Shown piece by piece: positions 26,266 to 35,520 of a DNA stretch of 64,000 bases. Every line of letters starts with the position of its first letter. Position 1 is the stretch's first letter. Made by a program: the position numbers and the translations under genes. The notes under the pieces are model-generated. The model saw only the letters and a program-made list of their open reading frames with translations, had not been told where the DNA came from and made no database searches. Source of the stretch: Kutzneria sp. CA-103260 (GTDB taxonomy: Bacteria; Actinomycetota; Actinomycetes; Mycobacteriales; Pseudonocardiaceae); the NCBI RefSeq assembly GCF_018263855.1, contig NZ_CP073318.1, positions 3,596,001 to 3,660,000 of the forward strand. The letters are read 5' to 3'.

Positions 26266-27194
26266 ACTGCCTCCAGATGTCCGGCGAGGAACTTCTCCAC
26301 CTCGGTGATCACCCAGTGCAGGCCGGCGTGATGCGCGCACCGCTGGTACGTCAGCAGCTGCTTGGTCTGCGGCAACAGCCGGAAGGCGGCGAACCCGGTC
26401 TCCGGTGGGCACACGTCGTCTTCCATCCCGAGGTACACCAGCGTGGGCGCCTGCACCTGCGGCGCGAAGTTGAGCACGTCGAAGTAGCTGGCGGTCTCCG
26501 CGAGCAGTGGCTCGTGCGAGGGATGCACCCGCAGGTACTCGGTGATCTCCTCATAGGGATAGGAATGCGTCAACTTGGCTGACTCCATGATCCCGCACAG
26601 ATAGGGCGCGCCGGCCGCGACGCAACGCACCAACTCCGGGCGCATGGCGGCGGCTACCAGGCCGAGACCGCCGCCCTGACTGGAACCCCACACGCCGATC
26701 CGGTTCGAATTGACCTGCGGCAGCGCGGCGACGACGTCGAGCGCCCGTACGATGTCGGCGTAGAACCCCCGGTAGTCGTAGGAGAACCGGTCGACCATGT
26801 TGTGGGTGAGCAGACCCGGGTAGCCGGGGTTCACCACGCCGTTCGACCGCAGTTTGCCGCGCGGCGCGAGATCGATCGCGATGTAGCCCCGCGCGGCCCA
26901 CGATTTCATGATGGCCGGTTCCGAGATATAGCCGGGAATGTGCAGGACGACAGGCCAGCCGCCGGCGGGCGCGGGGCCGGCCGGGGCCGCGTACCAGGAC
27001 GTGACGCGAACGCCCTGAAAACTGGTGTAGCTCAGTTCGACCACATCGACCTGATCCGACGACAGGTCACCGCGGGAACGCAGTTCCGGCGCCGGATCGT
27101 GTGCTGTGGTCAACCGCATGGTCTCCGCCCAGAACTCGGCGAAGTCCGCGGGTCGCGGCACCTGGATGTCCGCCGCCTCGGGATCGCGGGTCAT
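26262..27194 (-). CDS. Acetyl xylan esterase-like deacetylase (AXE1 family)
   Basis: A 310-residue cytoplasmic esterase with the complete AXE1 signature: VWGSSQGGGLGLV holds the nucleophile Ser, YIAIDLAPRGK the RG(Q)-like motif, and HAGLHWV near the C-terminus the catalytic His. Such enzymes remove acetyl groups from imported xylo- or other oligosaccharides. It sits directly after the ABC ATPase gene and before its inactive-looking paralogue, consistent with intracellular processing of the oligosaccharide brought in by the transporter. Confidence 0.87.
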   Translation of the reverse strand: MTRDPEAADIQVPRPADFAEFWAETMRLTTAHDPAPELRSRGDLSSDQVDVVELSYTSFQGVRVTSWYAAPAGPAPAGGWPVVLHIPGYISEPAIMKSWAARGYIAIDLAPRGKLRSNGVVNPGYPGLLTHNMVDRFSYDYRGFYADIVRALDVVAALPQVNSNRIGVWGSSQGGGLGLVAAAMRPELVRCVAAGAPYLCGIMESAKLTHSYPYEEITEYLRVHPSHEPLLAETASYFDVLNFAPQVQAPTLVYLGMEDDVCPPETGFAAFRLLPQTKQLLTYQRCAHHAGLHWVITEVEKFLAGHLEAV

Positions 27195-27198
27195 GGTG

Positions 27199-28263
27199 TC
27201 ACCTTCCTGGCGCGTGCACGGCCGCGCCGCCCTGTGCCTGGAAAAGGTGCAGGCGGTCCGGACGGAACGTCACCGTGACCGCGTCGTCGTGTGCCGCGCG
27301 GAACGGCGCCGGGACACGAGCCCTGACATGGACACCACCGACATCGACGGTCACCAGCACGTCGGCGCCGAGCGGTTCGACCACGAACACCCTGCCCGGC
27401 GTCCCGTCCGGATCGCCGAGCCGCACATCCTCCGGCCGCACACCGAGTACGACATCACCGGACACCGCAACGGGAACCGGCAGTTCCTGGGACCACGCGG
27501 GACCGCGGAACTGGCGTTCGCCGGCCAGTTGACCGGGCAGGAAGTTCATCGCCGGGCTGCCCATGAACGACGCCACGAACATCGTGGCCGGCCGCTCGTA
27601 GATCTCCTCCGGCGGCGCGCACTGCTCCACCTTGCCGTTGTTGAGCACGGCGATCCGATCTGACATGGTCATTGCCTCGACCTGGTCGTGCGTGACATAG
27701 ATGAAGGTGCGTGCCAGGTCGGCGTGCAGGCGCTTGAGTTCGGCCCGCATCTCAACGCGCAGCTGTGCGTCCAGATTGGACAGTGGCTCGTCGAGCAGGT
27801 ACGCGCCGGCGTCACGGATGATCGCGCGGCCCAGTGCGACCCGCTGTCGCTGACCGCCGGAAAGCTCGCGGGGCCGACGGTTCAGCAGCTTCTCGATGCC
27901 CAGGGTTCGAGCGGTGGTGGTCACGCGGCGGGCGATCTCGTCCTTGGGCACCCGCATCATGCGCAGCGCGAAGCCGATATTCTGTGCGACTGTCTTGTGT
28001 GGGTAGAGCGCGTAGCTCTGGAACACCATTGCCACGTCGCGCTTGTTCGCCGGTAGGTAACCGACCGGGACTTCGTCGAAGTACACCTGTCCCGAGCTGG
28101 CCTTCTCCAACCCGCACACCATGCGCAACGTCGTCGACTTGCCGCAGCCGGACGGCCCGACCAGCGTCAGGAACTCGCGGTCGGCGACGGTGAGGTCGAT
28201 CCCGTCGACAGCGACCATGTCACCGAAGCTCTTGCGCAGGTTCTCCAACCGCACCTGTGCCAT
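27199..28263 (-). CDS. Sugar ABC transporter ATPase, MsmK/UgpC type
   Basis: A 354-residue ATPase energising the neighbouring permeases. It carries Walker A GPSGCGKSTTL, signature LSGGQRQRVALGRA, Walker B YLLDEPLSNLDA and the switch His in YVTHDQVEAM, followed by a C-terminal TOBE/MalK-type regulatory domain (about 240-354). It is four bases from the second permease gene. Having a dedicated ATPase is notable because many actinomycetes share one MsiK among importers. Confidence 0.93.
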   Translation of the reverse strand: MAQVRLENLRKSFGDMVAVDGIDLTVADREFLTLVGPSGCGKSTTLRMVCGLEKASSGQVYFDEVPVGYLPANKRDVAMVFQSYALYPHKTVAQNIGFALRMMRVPKDEIARRVTTTARTLGIEKLLNRRPRELSGGQRQRVALGRAIIRDAGAYLLDEPLSNLDAQLRVEMRAELKRLHADLARTFIYVTHDQVEAMTMSDRIAVLNNGKVEQCAPPEEIYERPATMFVASFMGSPAMNFLPGQLAGERQFRGPAWSQELPVPVAVSGDVVLGVRPEDVRLGDPDGTPGRVFVVEPLGADVLVTVDVGGVHVRARVPAPFRAAHDDAVTVTFRPDRLHLFQAQGGAAVHAPGR

Positions 28264-28267
28264 CCGC

Positions 28268-29152
28268 TCACCCCTTGACCGAGCCGGCGGCCATGCCCCG
28301 CACGAGCAGCCGCTGGAAAACCAGCACCAACACCAGCGGCGGCAGCACCGCGAGCACCCCGGCCGCCGCCATCAGGGTGAACTGCGTGTTCATGTCGGTG
28401 GCGAAATCCGCGGCCACGACCGGAATCGTCTTCGCCGCCTTCGTTGATGTCATGAACAGCGCGAACATGAACTCGTTCCACGCGGTCATGAACGAGAACA
28501 CCGCGGCCGCGACCAGCCCCGGCGCGGCCACCGGCAGGAACACCGACCACATCGTGCGCAGCCAGCCGCAGCGGTCCACCCGCGCCGCGTCCTCCAACTC
28601 CCTTGGCACAGCCCGGAAGAAGTCCTTGAGCACCCAGATCGTCACTGGCAGCGAGAACGTCAGATAGCTCAGGATCAGCGCACCGTAGGTATCGAGCAGG
28701 CCGACCGCCCGCATCATGAGATAGAACGGAATGATGATCGCCACGCTCGGCACCATCCGCGTGATCAGGTAGCCGATCAGCAGCATCTTGCTGCCCCGGA
28801 AACGCATGCGGGAGAAGGCATAGGCGGCCGGCACGGCCAGCAGCAGGTTCAACGCGGCCGTGGACACCGCGACGATCAGACTGTTTCCCAGCGCGTACGG
28901 GGTTTCCTCGATCGCGCGGCCGCCGACCAGCGCCTCGCCGGCGTTCGGCTTGAGGAAGCTGAGGTAGTTCTCCAGCGTCGGATGCGCCGGAAACCACTGC
29001 GGCGGCACGGAGATCGCGTCAACCTCGGGCATGAAGCTCATCGCGAAGATCCAGTAGAACGGCAGCACCAGGTACAGCGCGAAACAGGCGGCGATCGCGT
29101 AGACCGCGATCTTCTTCCACGGCATCCGGTAACGGAGCGGAACGGCGTTCAC
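28268..29152 (-). CDS. Sugar ABC transporter permease, MalG type
   Basis: A 294-residue membrane protein with six helices. The EAA loop that docks onto the ATPase is visible as EDAARVDRCGWLRTMWSVFLP. The start is GTG 29152, overlapping the stop of the first permease gene by four bases; the longer upstream frame is not used. It pairs with the MalF-type permease next to it. Confidence 0.92.
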   Translation of the reverse strand: MNAVPLRYRMPWKKIAVYAIAACFALYLVLPFYWIFAMSFMPEVDAISVPPQWFPAHPTLENYLSFLKPNAGEALVGGRAIEETPYALGNSLIVAVSTAALNLLLAVPAAYAFSRMRFRGSKMLLIGYLITRMVPSVAIIIPFYLMMRAVGLLDTYGALILSYLTFSLPVTIWVLKDFFRAVPRELEDAARVDRCGWLRTMWSVFLPVAAPGLVAAAVFSFMTAWNEFMFALFMTSTKAAKTIPVVAADFATDMNTQFTLMAAAGVLAVLPPLVLVLVFQRLLVRGMAAGSVKG

Positions 29153-30027
29153 GGCTCGAAGTTCCCCCTCCGGTAGAGCAGGGTCACATAACCGGCCGAG
29201 ACCAGCAGCGTGATCAGGGTGATCACCCACGAGTATGCGCTGCCCAGGCCGAAGTCGGTGTAGGTGAGCGCCGTCCTGATGTTCAGCACGGCGATCACCT
29301 CGGTCGCGTCACCCGGACCGCCGCCGGTGAGCACGTAGATCGTGTCGAACGCGCGGAAGGCGTTCATCGTCTCCAGGATCAGCACGATCAACAGCGGGTG
29401 CAGCAGCCACGGCAGCGTCACCTCGTTGAATCGACGGGCCACCCCGGCGCGGTCGACCCTGGCGGCATCGTAGAGGTCGGACGGGATGGTGGACAGTCCG
29501 GCCAACAGCAGGATCACCGCGAACGGCAACGTGTTCCAAACCTGGGCGAACGCGGTGAGCAGGAACGCGCCGGTCGGCGAGGACAGCCACGCCTGATAGC
29601 CGTCGATGAGCCCTAATGAGACGAGCAAACCGTTGAGCACCCCGGTCTTGGCGTCGAAGATGGTCCGCCACATCAGGCCGTTGACCACGCCGGGCATCGC
29701 CCACGGCAGCAGCGCCAGACTGCGCAGCACGCCACGACCGAGAAAAGTCTCGTTCAGCACCAAGGCGAGGATCACCGCCAGCACGACAGTCATCGCCACG
29801 ACCAACAGCACGAACAACGCGGTCGTGCGCAGCGAGCTCAGGAATTCCGGGTCCTGCCACAGCGACAGGTAGTTGTCCAGACCGATGAACCGGATCGCCT
29901 TGGGACGCTTGAGGTTGTAGCGGTGCAGGCTGACCCAGAACGAGTAGCCGATCGGATAGGCGACCAGCGCGAGCAGGACAACGAGCGCCGGCGTGTTGAA
30001 CAGGTAGGCACGGCGGGTGTCGGTCAT
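29149..30027 (-). CDS. Sugar ABC transporter permease, MalF type
   Basis: A 292-residue membrane protein with six helices and an EAA loop (YDAARVDRAGVARRFNEVTLP). The N-terminal segment YLFNTPALVVLLALVAYPIG is typical of MalF/UgpA permeases. It begins at ATG 30027, overlapping the stop of the binding-protein gene by four bases. Confidence 0.92.
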   Translation of the reverse strand: MTDTRRAYLFNTPALVVLLALVAYPIGYSFWVSLHRYNLKRPKAIRFIGLDNYLSLWQDPEFLSSLRTTALFVLLVVAMTVVLAVILALVLNETFLGRGVLRSLALLPWAMPGVVNGLMWRTIFDAKTGVLNGLLVSLGLIDGYQAWLSSPTGAFLLTAFAQVWNTLPFAVILLLAGLSTIPSDLYDAARVDRAGVARRFNEVTLPWLLHPLLIVLILETMNAFRAFDTIYVLTGGGPGDATEVIAVLNIRTALTYTDFGLGSAYSWVITLITLLVSAGYVTLLYRRGNFEP

Positions 30028-31304
30028 GCGAAGCTCCGCGCGAGCGATCGGGCCGTGGCGTCGAGGCTCGCCGTCGCGGCGGCCGGCGTCGTCGACCCGA
30101 TCACAACCTGCTGGGTCGCTCGCTGCATCGCCTGTTCGAACTGCGGGTACCAGGGCGCGGACGTGCCGATACGCGCCCGTGCGACCTGGGCGAGTTGGGC
30201 GTAGACCGTGGAATCGGCGAACTTTCCCAGCACGGTGAGGACATCTGGGTCGGTCGTGAGCGAGTGGAACGGGAAACCCAGTCCGCGCTGGATGAACCAG
30301 TACTTCGCGGTATACGGCAGACCGGTGGAGTCGAAGCCGCCCAAGTATTTCAGCAGGCGGATGGCCTTGTCCCGAACCTGAGTTGTCCCGTTCAGGCAGT
30401 ACATCCGGGTGCTGCTGACCGTGCCCTGGCTGTGGCCGTCCAGGCTCGGCACCTGTGCCATCTTGATCTTGCCGGCGGCCTTGGACTTGGCCGGATCGTT
30501 GTAGGTGCGCAGCGAATACCTTGGTGCGAGGACAAAAGCGTAGCGGCCGGCCATCACGGCGTTGTCCATCGGGACGGGAAGCAGTTGCACACAGGCGGGA
30601 TCGAGCACCTTCGACTGCCGGCTCACCCGTTGCACCCACTCGAAAACACCGGTGAGCGGGCTCATGTGCGGTTGGAGGTCCTGATCGAACAGATCGCTGC
30701 CGTTGGCGAACACCAAGGCCCACAACCACAGTGCTGCGGTGTCGGCGAGCTGTGCCGGCACTCCCAACGGGTACTGCAACACACCGGCGCGCTTGATCCG
30801 CAGCGCCTGCTGTTCCAGCTCGTCCAGCGAAGTCGGCGGCGCCGAGATGCCGGCCTTGGCGAGAATCTCGGCGTTGTAGACCAGCGCCTGCATGTCGGTG
30901 TAGTACGGCAGGCCCCAGCGCTTTCCCTGGTACGTCATGGCGGCGGCGTTGGACGGGTAGATGGCGTTGTAGATCGCGTCGATGCCGGCGATGTCGTCCA
31001 GCGGTTGCAGGTACTCGGCGTCGACCGAGCCGGCCAGCGAGTCGTCGTACATGTAGAGCACGTCCGGCCCGCCACCGCCGAGGAACTCCGCGGTGATCTT
31101 CTGGATGAACTGGGCGCTGGTGATCGGCGTGTAGGACACCGGCACGTCCGGGGTCAGCCGGGTGAAGCGGTCGATGTTGCGCTGCACCAGCTGCGCCTCG
31201 TAGTCCCAGCCCTCGAAGCGGACCGTGCCGTCGCTGCCGCGGCCCGCGCAGCCGGCCAGCAGCGGCAGGGTCGCGGTCGCGAGCAGGAAGCTCCGTCGGT
31301 CCAT
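30024..31304 (-). CDS. Sugar-binding lipoprotein of the ABC importer
   Basis: A 426-residue extracytoplasmic solute-binding protein with an N-terminal lipobox (LLAGC, Cys at residue 19) after RRSF. The family-1 (MalE-like) fold is indicated by YEAQLVQRNIDRFTR, GGGPDVLYMYDDSLAG and MTYQGKRWGLPYYTDMQALV. It is the first gene of the operon and would capture the oligosaccharide outside the membrane. GAGGAGG precedes its ATG, and a spaced inverted repeat lies just upstream. The ligand is not deducible. Confidence 0.9.
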   Translation of the reverse strand: MDRRSFLLATATLPLLAGCAGRGSDGTVRFEGWDYEAQLVQRNIDRFTRLTPDVPVSYTPITSAQFIQKITAEFLGGGGPDVLYMYDDSLAGSVDAEYLQPLDDIAGIDAIYNAIYPSNAAAMTYQGKRWGLPYYTDMQALVYNAEILAKAGISAPPTSLDELEQQALRIKRAGVLQYPLGVPAQLADTAALWLWALVFANGSDLFDQDLQPHMSPLTGVFEWVQRVSRQSKVLDPACVQLLPVPMDNAVMAGRYAFVLAPRYSLRTYNDPAKSKAAGKIKMAQVPSLDGHSQGTVSSTRMYCLNGTTQVRDKAIRLLKYLGGFDSTGLPYTAKYWFIQRGLGFPFHSLTTDPDVLTVLGKFADSTVYAQLAQVARARIGTSAPWYPQFEQAMQRATQQVVIGSTTPAAATASLDATARSLARSFA

Positions 31305-31314
31305 CGGGCCTCCT

Positions 31315-31346
31315 CAAACGACCTATGCTCGTAAATAGTTCGTTTG
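31315..31346. promoter_or_regulatory. Operator candidate of the sugar ABC operon
   Basis: CAAACGA (31315-31321) and its exact complement TCGTTTG (31340-31346) form an inverted repeat spaced by 18 bases. It lies 10-42 bases upstream of the binding-protein start, next to the gene for the divergently unrelated but adjacent winged-helix regulator. DeoR- or regulator-type binding is plausible. Confidence 0.5.
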
Positions 31347-31397
31347 TTGCCCAAGCAGGATGCGCCCGAACCGCGAGCCCGGTCAATGGCCCTCGAT

Positions 31398-32702
31398 TTA
31401 TGTATCCAGGATCGTTGACAGCGCCCGATCGATGCCCAACCGGTACAGCGTGGTCGGCCGGCCCTTGCGGTGGGTCTGCGCGCTGCCGTCGGGAACGATC
31501 AAGCCGGCGGACAGCAGCTTGCGCACCAGCCGCCGGCCGCTGGGATCGGTGATGCCCAGCGCGTTCGCCAGCTCGCTCGGCGACAGCGTCTGCCCCTGCT
31601 GCCGCCGTTCCACGGACACCAGCCGGGACAACGTCGCCGGACTGAGCCCCACCCGGCCAGCCAGCGTCTCCAGCTCAGGACCGTGGTCGCGCAGGGTGAA
31701 TTCCGTTGGCCGGCCGTCACGGGTCATCGGGCCGATGATCACGCCGGTGTCCTCGATCAGGTAGGCGGCCGGCTGCCCCTCGGCCTCGGCCCGCGCCGCC
31801 GCCCGCTCGGCCAGCGCCACACACGTGCGGGCCGATCCGCCGATGCCGAAACCGGCCGCGACCCGGACGCCCAACTGTTCGTCGGCTCGGTCCAGGACCG
31901 GGACAGTAACCCAGTTGTGCGTGACGTCGTCGAACAACGCCTTGTGCGCCAACACAACCAGCCCACGCCGACCTCGGTTCTCGATCCACGCGTCGGCGAA
32001 CTCGGGCGTGTTCACCAGCAGAGTGGTCAGGCCGACGCGAGCGCGGTCCACGTCCTGGTCCCTCGGCTGGTCGGACACCAGGAAAACCCCGGCAGCGAAC
32101 CGGAACTCGTTGGCCCACTGGGACCTGATCCGCAGCGTCAGGGCATTCAGCTCGGCCCGTACGGTCGAAGGCACGGTCAGACTCTGCACCACCGGAAGTT
32201 TTCCGCGCAGCCGGTTCGCGACCTCCGACCGCGAGGTGATCACGTGTCCGCCGCGCCGCAGCACACCCAGGTGGTGCTGAACGATCTCGGGCGCCGGCTG
32301 TCCTGGCCGGTACGGCAGCGAGTGCACCTGGCTGGGGCGCAACCCGAGCGCCGTCGTCACCTCGGAAACCGTGTCCGGCTCGAAGGTGTCGATGCTGACC
32401 GTCGGCTTGAGCTTGCGCTCCCGCGCCGCCGAGAACGCCAGTGCGAGCGACAGAGCCGACGGTCGGATGACCGTTATCGGCAATTCCGGCGGCCACAGCT
32501 GCCGGCACGCGTCGTACGGGAGCAGACCGAGCAGCAGACCGTCCAGCCGCTCACCGCCGAGCAGATCCGCCGCGGCCGCGGGAATGTCGGCATCGGTGGG
32601 GTAGACCGCCCAGCGCAGCGTCACCCCGGTCAGCGTGCTGGCCGCCGCCTCGAAGACCGGACGGCTCCTCGCGTGCAGTACGACCCCAACGGTGATGGTC
32701 AT
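31398..32702 (-). CDS. Winged-helix transcriptional regulator with GGDEF-like middle domain
   Basis: A 434-residue cytoplasmic regulator. The N-terminal part (about 1-160) is an alpha/beta fold beginning MTITVGVVLHARSR. The middle (about 180-320) resembles degenerate GGDEF-like sensor domains, with GVRVAAGFGIGGSARTCVALAERA. The C-terminus has one or two helix-turn-helix units (LAGRVGLSPATLSRLVSV; LANALGITDPSGRRLVRKLL). It lies upstream of the sugar ABC operon in the same orientation, so it is the natural candidate regulator of that operon. ATG 32702 was chosen because the longer frame upstream is not protein-like. No exact family could be named. Confidence 0.7.
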   Translation of the reverse strand: MTITVGVVLHARSRPVFEAAASTLTGVTLRWAVYPTDADIPAAAADLLGGERLDGLLLGLLPYDACRQLWPPELPITVIRPSALSLALAFSAARERKLKPTVSIDTFEPDTVSEVTTALGLRPSQVHSLPYRPGQPAPEIVQHHLGVLRRGGHVITSRSEVANRLRGKLPVVQSLTVPSTVRAELNALTLRIRSQWANEFRFAAGVFLVSDQPRDQDVDRARVGLTTLLVNTPEFADAWIENRGRRGLVVLAHKALFDDVTHNWVTVPVLDRADEQLGVRVAAGFGIGGSARTCVALAERAAARAEAEGQPAAYLIEDTGVIIGPMTRDGRPTEFTLRDHGPELETLAGRVGLSPATLSRLVSVERRQQGQTLSPSELANALGITDPSGRRLVRKLLSAGLIVPDGSAQTHRKGRPTTLYRLGIDRALSTILDT

Positions 32703-32928
32703 GCCGACAATGTAAGGCGTGCTCCCTACGTCAGACTGAACGGCGAGAGCGCCAGTCATGGTTGGCCTTGTTCTACCCTGCCGTCCTATCGAGATCGCGT
32801 CGGCGGGCGGCTCCGAGAGTCCCCGAGTGCTGCTACTCCTGGCGCCGGGGCCGAGGGCCACCGCCTGTCCCTCGACTGAGGACGGCGACTCCGGGACGGC
32901 GCCAACCGGCCCGGAGTCGGTCGCAGCG

Positions 32929-33669
32929 CTACCGGAAACTCACCTCGTCGCGTTCGACGAGGGTGGTCGCGGCGGGGATGTCTTCGGCGGAGTCGACTTC
33001 AGCCCACTCGCTGGAGGTCGCGTCGAGCACGTCCAGCCCGCGCTCGATCGCCAGCTTCCGCATGGCGAACTCGTACCAGTCACCGACCCGGCCCTCGGCC
33101 AGCATTTCATCGATGGCCGACGAGAACCGGGCCGCATTGGCGCCGCTCCACCGACTCACGCCGAAAAACTCGCCCTGGCGCGCCGAGGGTTCAAGGTCCT
33201 TCCCGAAGTCGACGGCTCGGCCGTCCTGGATCCGGACTTTCATGTCGATGTCCGCGTAGGACTTGCTTGTGTCCACGGCCAGCACATCTCGCGGGGAGTC
33301 GAGCATCCGCCGCAAGAGGTCGCAGCTGACCAGCACGTCCCCGTCGATCACGCAGAACGGCTCGTCCCAGAACGGCCTGGTCAGCGCGAGCGACACGATG
33401 CTGTTGGTGCTGGCGAAGTCCGGGTTCTCAACGAACCGCAGCGGCGGCGCGTCCGGGCAGGCGACCAGTGACGCCCGGAGCAACTCGGACATGTAGCCGC
33501 AGACAACCACCACCTCCGAGACCTTCGCCTTGGCCAGCCGCCTCATGGTGTGCCAGATCAGCGGCGTGCCGGCGATCGGCACCAGCGCCTTCGGCGCCTC
33601 CTCGGTGTAGGGCCGCAGCCGCGAACCGACCCCGGCCGCCGGGATGATCACTCTCATCTCACGCCCCAT
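32929..33669 (-). CDS. Nucleotidyltransferase of the phosphonate operon
   Basis: A 246-residue sugar-nucleotidyltransferase fold protein. The signature IPAAGVGSRLRPYTEEAPKAL binds the nucleotide, FCVIDGDVLVS carries the metal Asp, and the last part is a short C-terminal beta/helix region. In phosphonate pathways this fold (PntC, Fom1 N-terminal domain, PhpF) makes CMP-2-aminoethylphosphonate or CMP-hydroxyethylphosphonate. Its place with a CDP-alcohol phosphatidyltransferase supports such activation. It is the last gene of the leftward operon and begins one base after the aminotransferase stop; ATG 33657 is an alternative start. Substrate is inferred, not shown. Confidence 0.82.
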   Translation of the reverse strand: MGREMRVIIPAAGVGSRLRPYTEEAPKALVPIAGTPLIWHTMRRLAKAKVSEVVVVCGYMSELLRASLVACPDAPPLRFVENPDFASTNSIVSLALTRPFWDEPFCVIDGDVLVSCDLLRRMLDSPRDVLAVDTSKSYADIDMKVRIQDGRAVDFGKDLEPSARQGEFFGVSRWSGANAARFSSAIDEMLAEGRVGDWYEFAMRKLAIERGLDVLDATSSEWAEVDSAEDIPAATTLVERDEVSFR

Positions 33670-33670
33670 T

Positions 33671-34855
33671 TCACCCTGCCAGCCTCTCTATCGCACGGTC
33701 GAGTTGCTCCGAACTGCCCGCGAACGACATTCGGACGAAGCTCTCGCCCGCCCGGCCGAACGCCGTTCCCGGCACCACCGCCACACCACACTCATGAAGC
33801 AGGTAGTCGGCCACGGCGGCGCCGATCGACTCCTGCGCACGAATGCCTCGCAGCCGTGCGAACTCGCCTACGTCGACAAAAGCGTAGAACCCACCGTCGG
33901 GAAGTGCCGTCTCACCCAGACCGGGAATCTGGGCGAGGTCGGCCAGGAACAGCTCGCCGCGGCGACGTATCTCCACGGCATGAGCGGACACCTCGTTGTC
34001 CGCTTCTGGGTCGAGTAAAGCCGTGGCGGCCGCCAACTGCACCGCATGACTCACCGCGAGCATGAAGAACGTGTGCGCCTTGGCCGCCTCGGCGATGACC
34101 GCCGGACTGCCGGCCATCCATCCGATTCGCCATCCCGACATGCCGAACCGCTTGGACAGGCCATTGACCGCGACGCCGAGGCCGTGGCGGTCCAGCGCGA
34201 TAACCGAGCGATGCTCAATTCCGTAGGCGAAGCGGTCGAGCACTTCGTCATGGACCACATACAGACCGTGCTCGGCCGCGAAGGCGCAGAGCTCGGCCAG
34301 CTCGTCCCCGCTGGACACTCTGCCGGTCGGGTTGCCGGGCGAGTTCACCACGATCACCCGCGAGCGTTGGGTGAGGTGTTTGTTCAGGTCCGAGACGTGC
34401 AGGAGGAAGCCGTCGGCCGGGCTGGTCGGGACGCGGACCACACGCCGCCCCAGCAGCTCGATCATCGGCGGGTAGATCATGTAGGCCGGGTCGGCGAGGA
34501 GAACCTCGTCGCCGGGTTCGGTCAACGTCAGAACCGCGATCCAGAGCGCGCCCGCCGCCCCATTGGTGACCAGCAGCTGCGAGTCCGGATCGAGGTCGAT
34601 TCCCTGTTCCGACTTGTACACCTGGGCGATCGCCGCGCGAAGCTCGATCGCGCCCCTCGAGTGCGCGTAACGGTCCTCGGGTCGAGCGCTGCCGCTGGGA
34701 CCACTCGACACCATGGCCAACCGCTCGTTGAAGGACCGCGGCGGACCGAACGCCGGCAGGCCGACGGTCAGGTCGACCGTTCCCGGATGACGCTGAGCGT
34801 ACTCCGAGATCCGCTTCGACGAATGGGGGGCAAGCGCACGAAGCGCACCGTTCAT
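33671..34855 (-). CDS. Class I/II PLP aminotransferase
   Basis: A 394-residue AspC-like fold-type I aminotransferase with the PLP Lys in VNGLSKRFGMSGWRIGWM, the NSPGNPTGRV block and a C-terminal Arg in SFVRMSFAGS. ATG 34855 overlaps the stop of the CDP-alcohol phosphatidyltransferase gene by four bases and is preceded by GGGAGG; the 40 residues upstream in the longer frame are not conserved-looking. It would convert a keto acid to an amino acid or back, for example a 3-phosphonopyruvate-type keto acid to a phosphono-amino acid. It is distinct from the PhnW-like transaminase upstream. Confidence 0.85.
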   Translation of the reverse strand: MNGALRALAPHSSKRISEYAQRHPGTVDLTVGLPAFGPPRSFNERLAMVSSGPSGSARPEDRYAHSRGAIELRAAIAQVYKSEQGIDLDPDSQLLVTNGAAGALWIAVLTLTEPGDEVLLADPAYMIYPPMIELLGRRVVRVPTSPADGFLLHVSDLNKHLTQRSRVIVVNSPGNPTGRVSSGDELAELCAFAAEHGLYVVHDEVLDRFAYGIEHRSVIALDRHGLGVAVNGLSKRFGMSGWRIGWMAGSPAVIAEAAKAHTFFMLAVSHAVQLAAATALLDPEADNEVSAHAVEIRRRGELFLADLAQIPGLGETALPDGGFYAFVDVGEFARLRGIRAQESIGAAVADYLLHECGVAVVPGTAFGRAGESFVRMSFAGSSEQLDRAIERLAG

Positions 34856-35520
34856 GACGAGCCTCCCATTGCGATGGACTTGACCCGGTACCCGCGTGCC
34901 ACCAGATTCAGGCCGATCGCGCCGACCAGAACCCACGCAACCACCAGCGCGGGACCTGGTCCCCACGCCGCCCACATGACAAGAATGACGGTCAGCACCA
35001 GCATTCGGGCGTCACTGCCCGCGCTGATCCAGATGAAGGGCTTCTCCCAATGCGCTTTCAGATAGCGCACGCCGAACGCGGAGTGGAACTTCTCGGAGCT
35101 CACCGCGAGCAACAGGGCGCCGGCGAGCGTCAGGAGGCCGACCCACAGCGCCTCGGCGCCGATCGACGAGTACAGCCGCACGGCGATGGCGATGATCAGG
35201 GCCATTTCGACGATCCGGTCCGTCATCGTGTCGTAGAAGTCGCCTATCGCCGACGTCTCCGCCCGTATCCGGGCGACCTCCCCGTCGGAGCAGGACAACA
35301 CGCCGAAGACCTGTATCAACAATCCACCGGCCAGCAGCTGGCCGACCAGAATGCAGGCAGCGGCCGCTACACCGACGATGAGGTCGAACGTGGTCACCAT
35401 ATTCGGACCGAACCGACGCGCGAGCACCGGTGAAATGAGGCCGGACAGGCGCCGTTGCACGAGCCGACAGTAGGCGCCATCCGCAGCTGCCTTCAGGTCG
35501 TCAGGCTTGCCGGCCACCAC
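34852..35520 (-). CDS. CDP-alcohol phosphatidyltransferase
   Basis: A 222-residue integral membrane enzyme with about six helices. The complete CDP-alcohol phosphatidyltransferase motif DGxxARx8GxxxDxxxD is present as DGEVAR, then G, DFYD and TMTD (about residues 77-99). The family transfers a phosphoalcohol from a CDP-activated donor to an alcohol. Beside the nucleotidyltransferase this suggests joining of a CMP-phosphonate to a lipid or other alcohol acceptor. GTG 35520 was chosen for the GGGGAG five bases before it. It overlaps the transaminase gene by 20 bases. Confidence 0.85.
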   Translation of the reverse strand: MVAGKPDDLKAAADGAYCRLVQRRLSGLISPVLARRFGPNMVTTFDLIVGVAAAACILVGQLLAGGLLIQVFGVLSCSDGEVARIRAETSAIGDFYDTMTDRIVEMALIIAIAVRLYSSIGAEALWVGLLTLAGALLLAVSSEKFHSAFGVRYLKAHWEKPFIWISAGSDARMLVLTVILVMWAAWGPGPALVVAWVLVGAIGLNLVARGYRVKSIAMGGSS

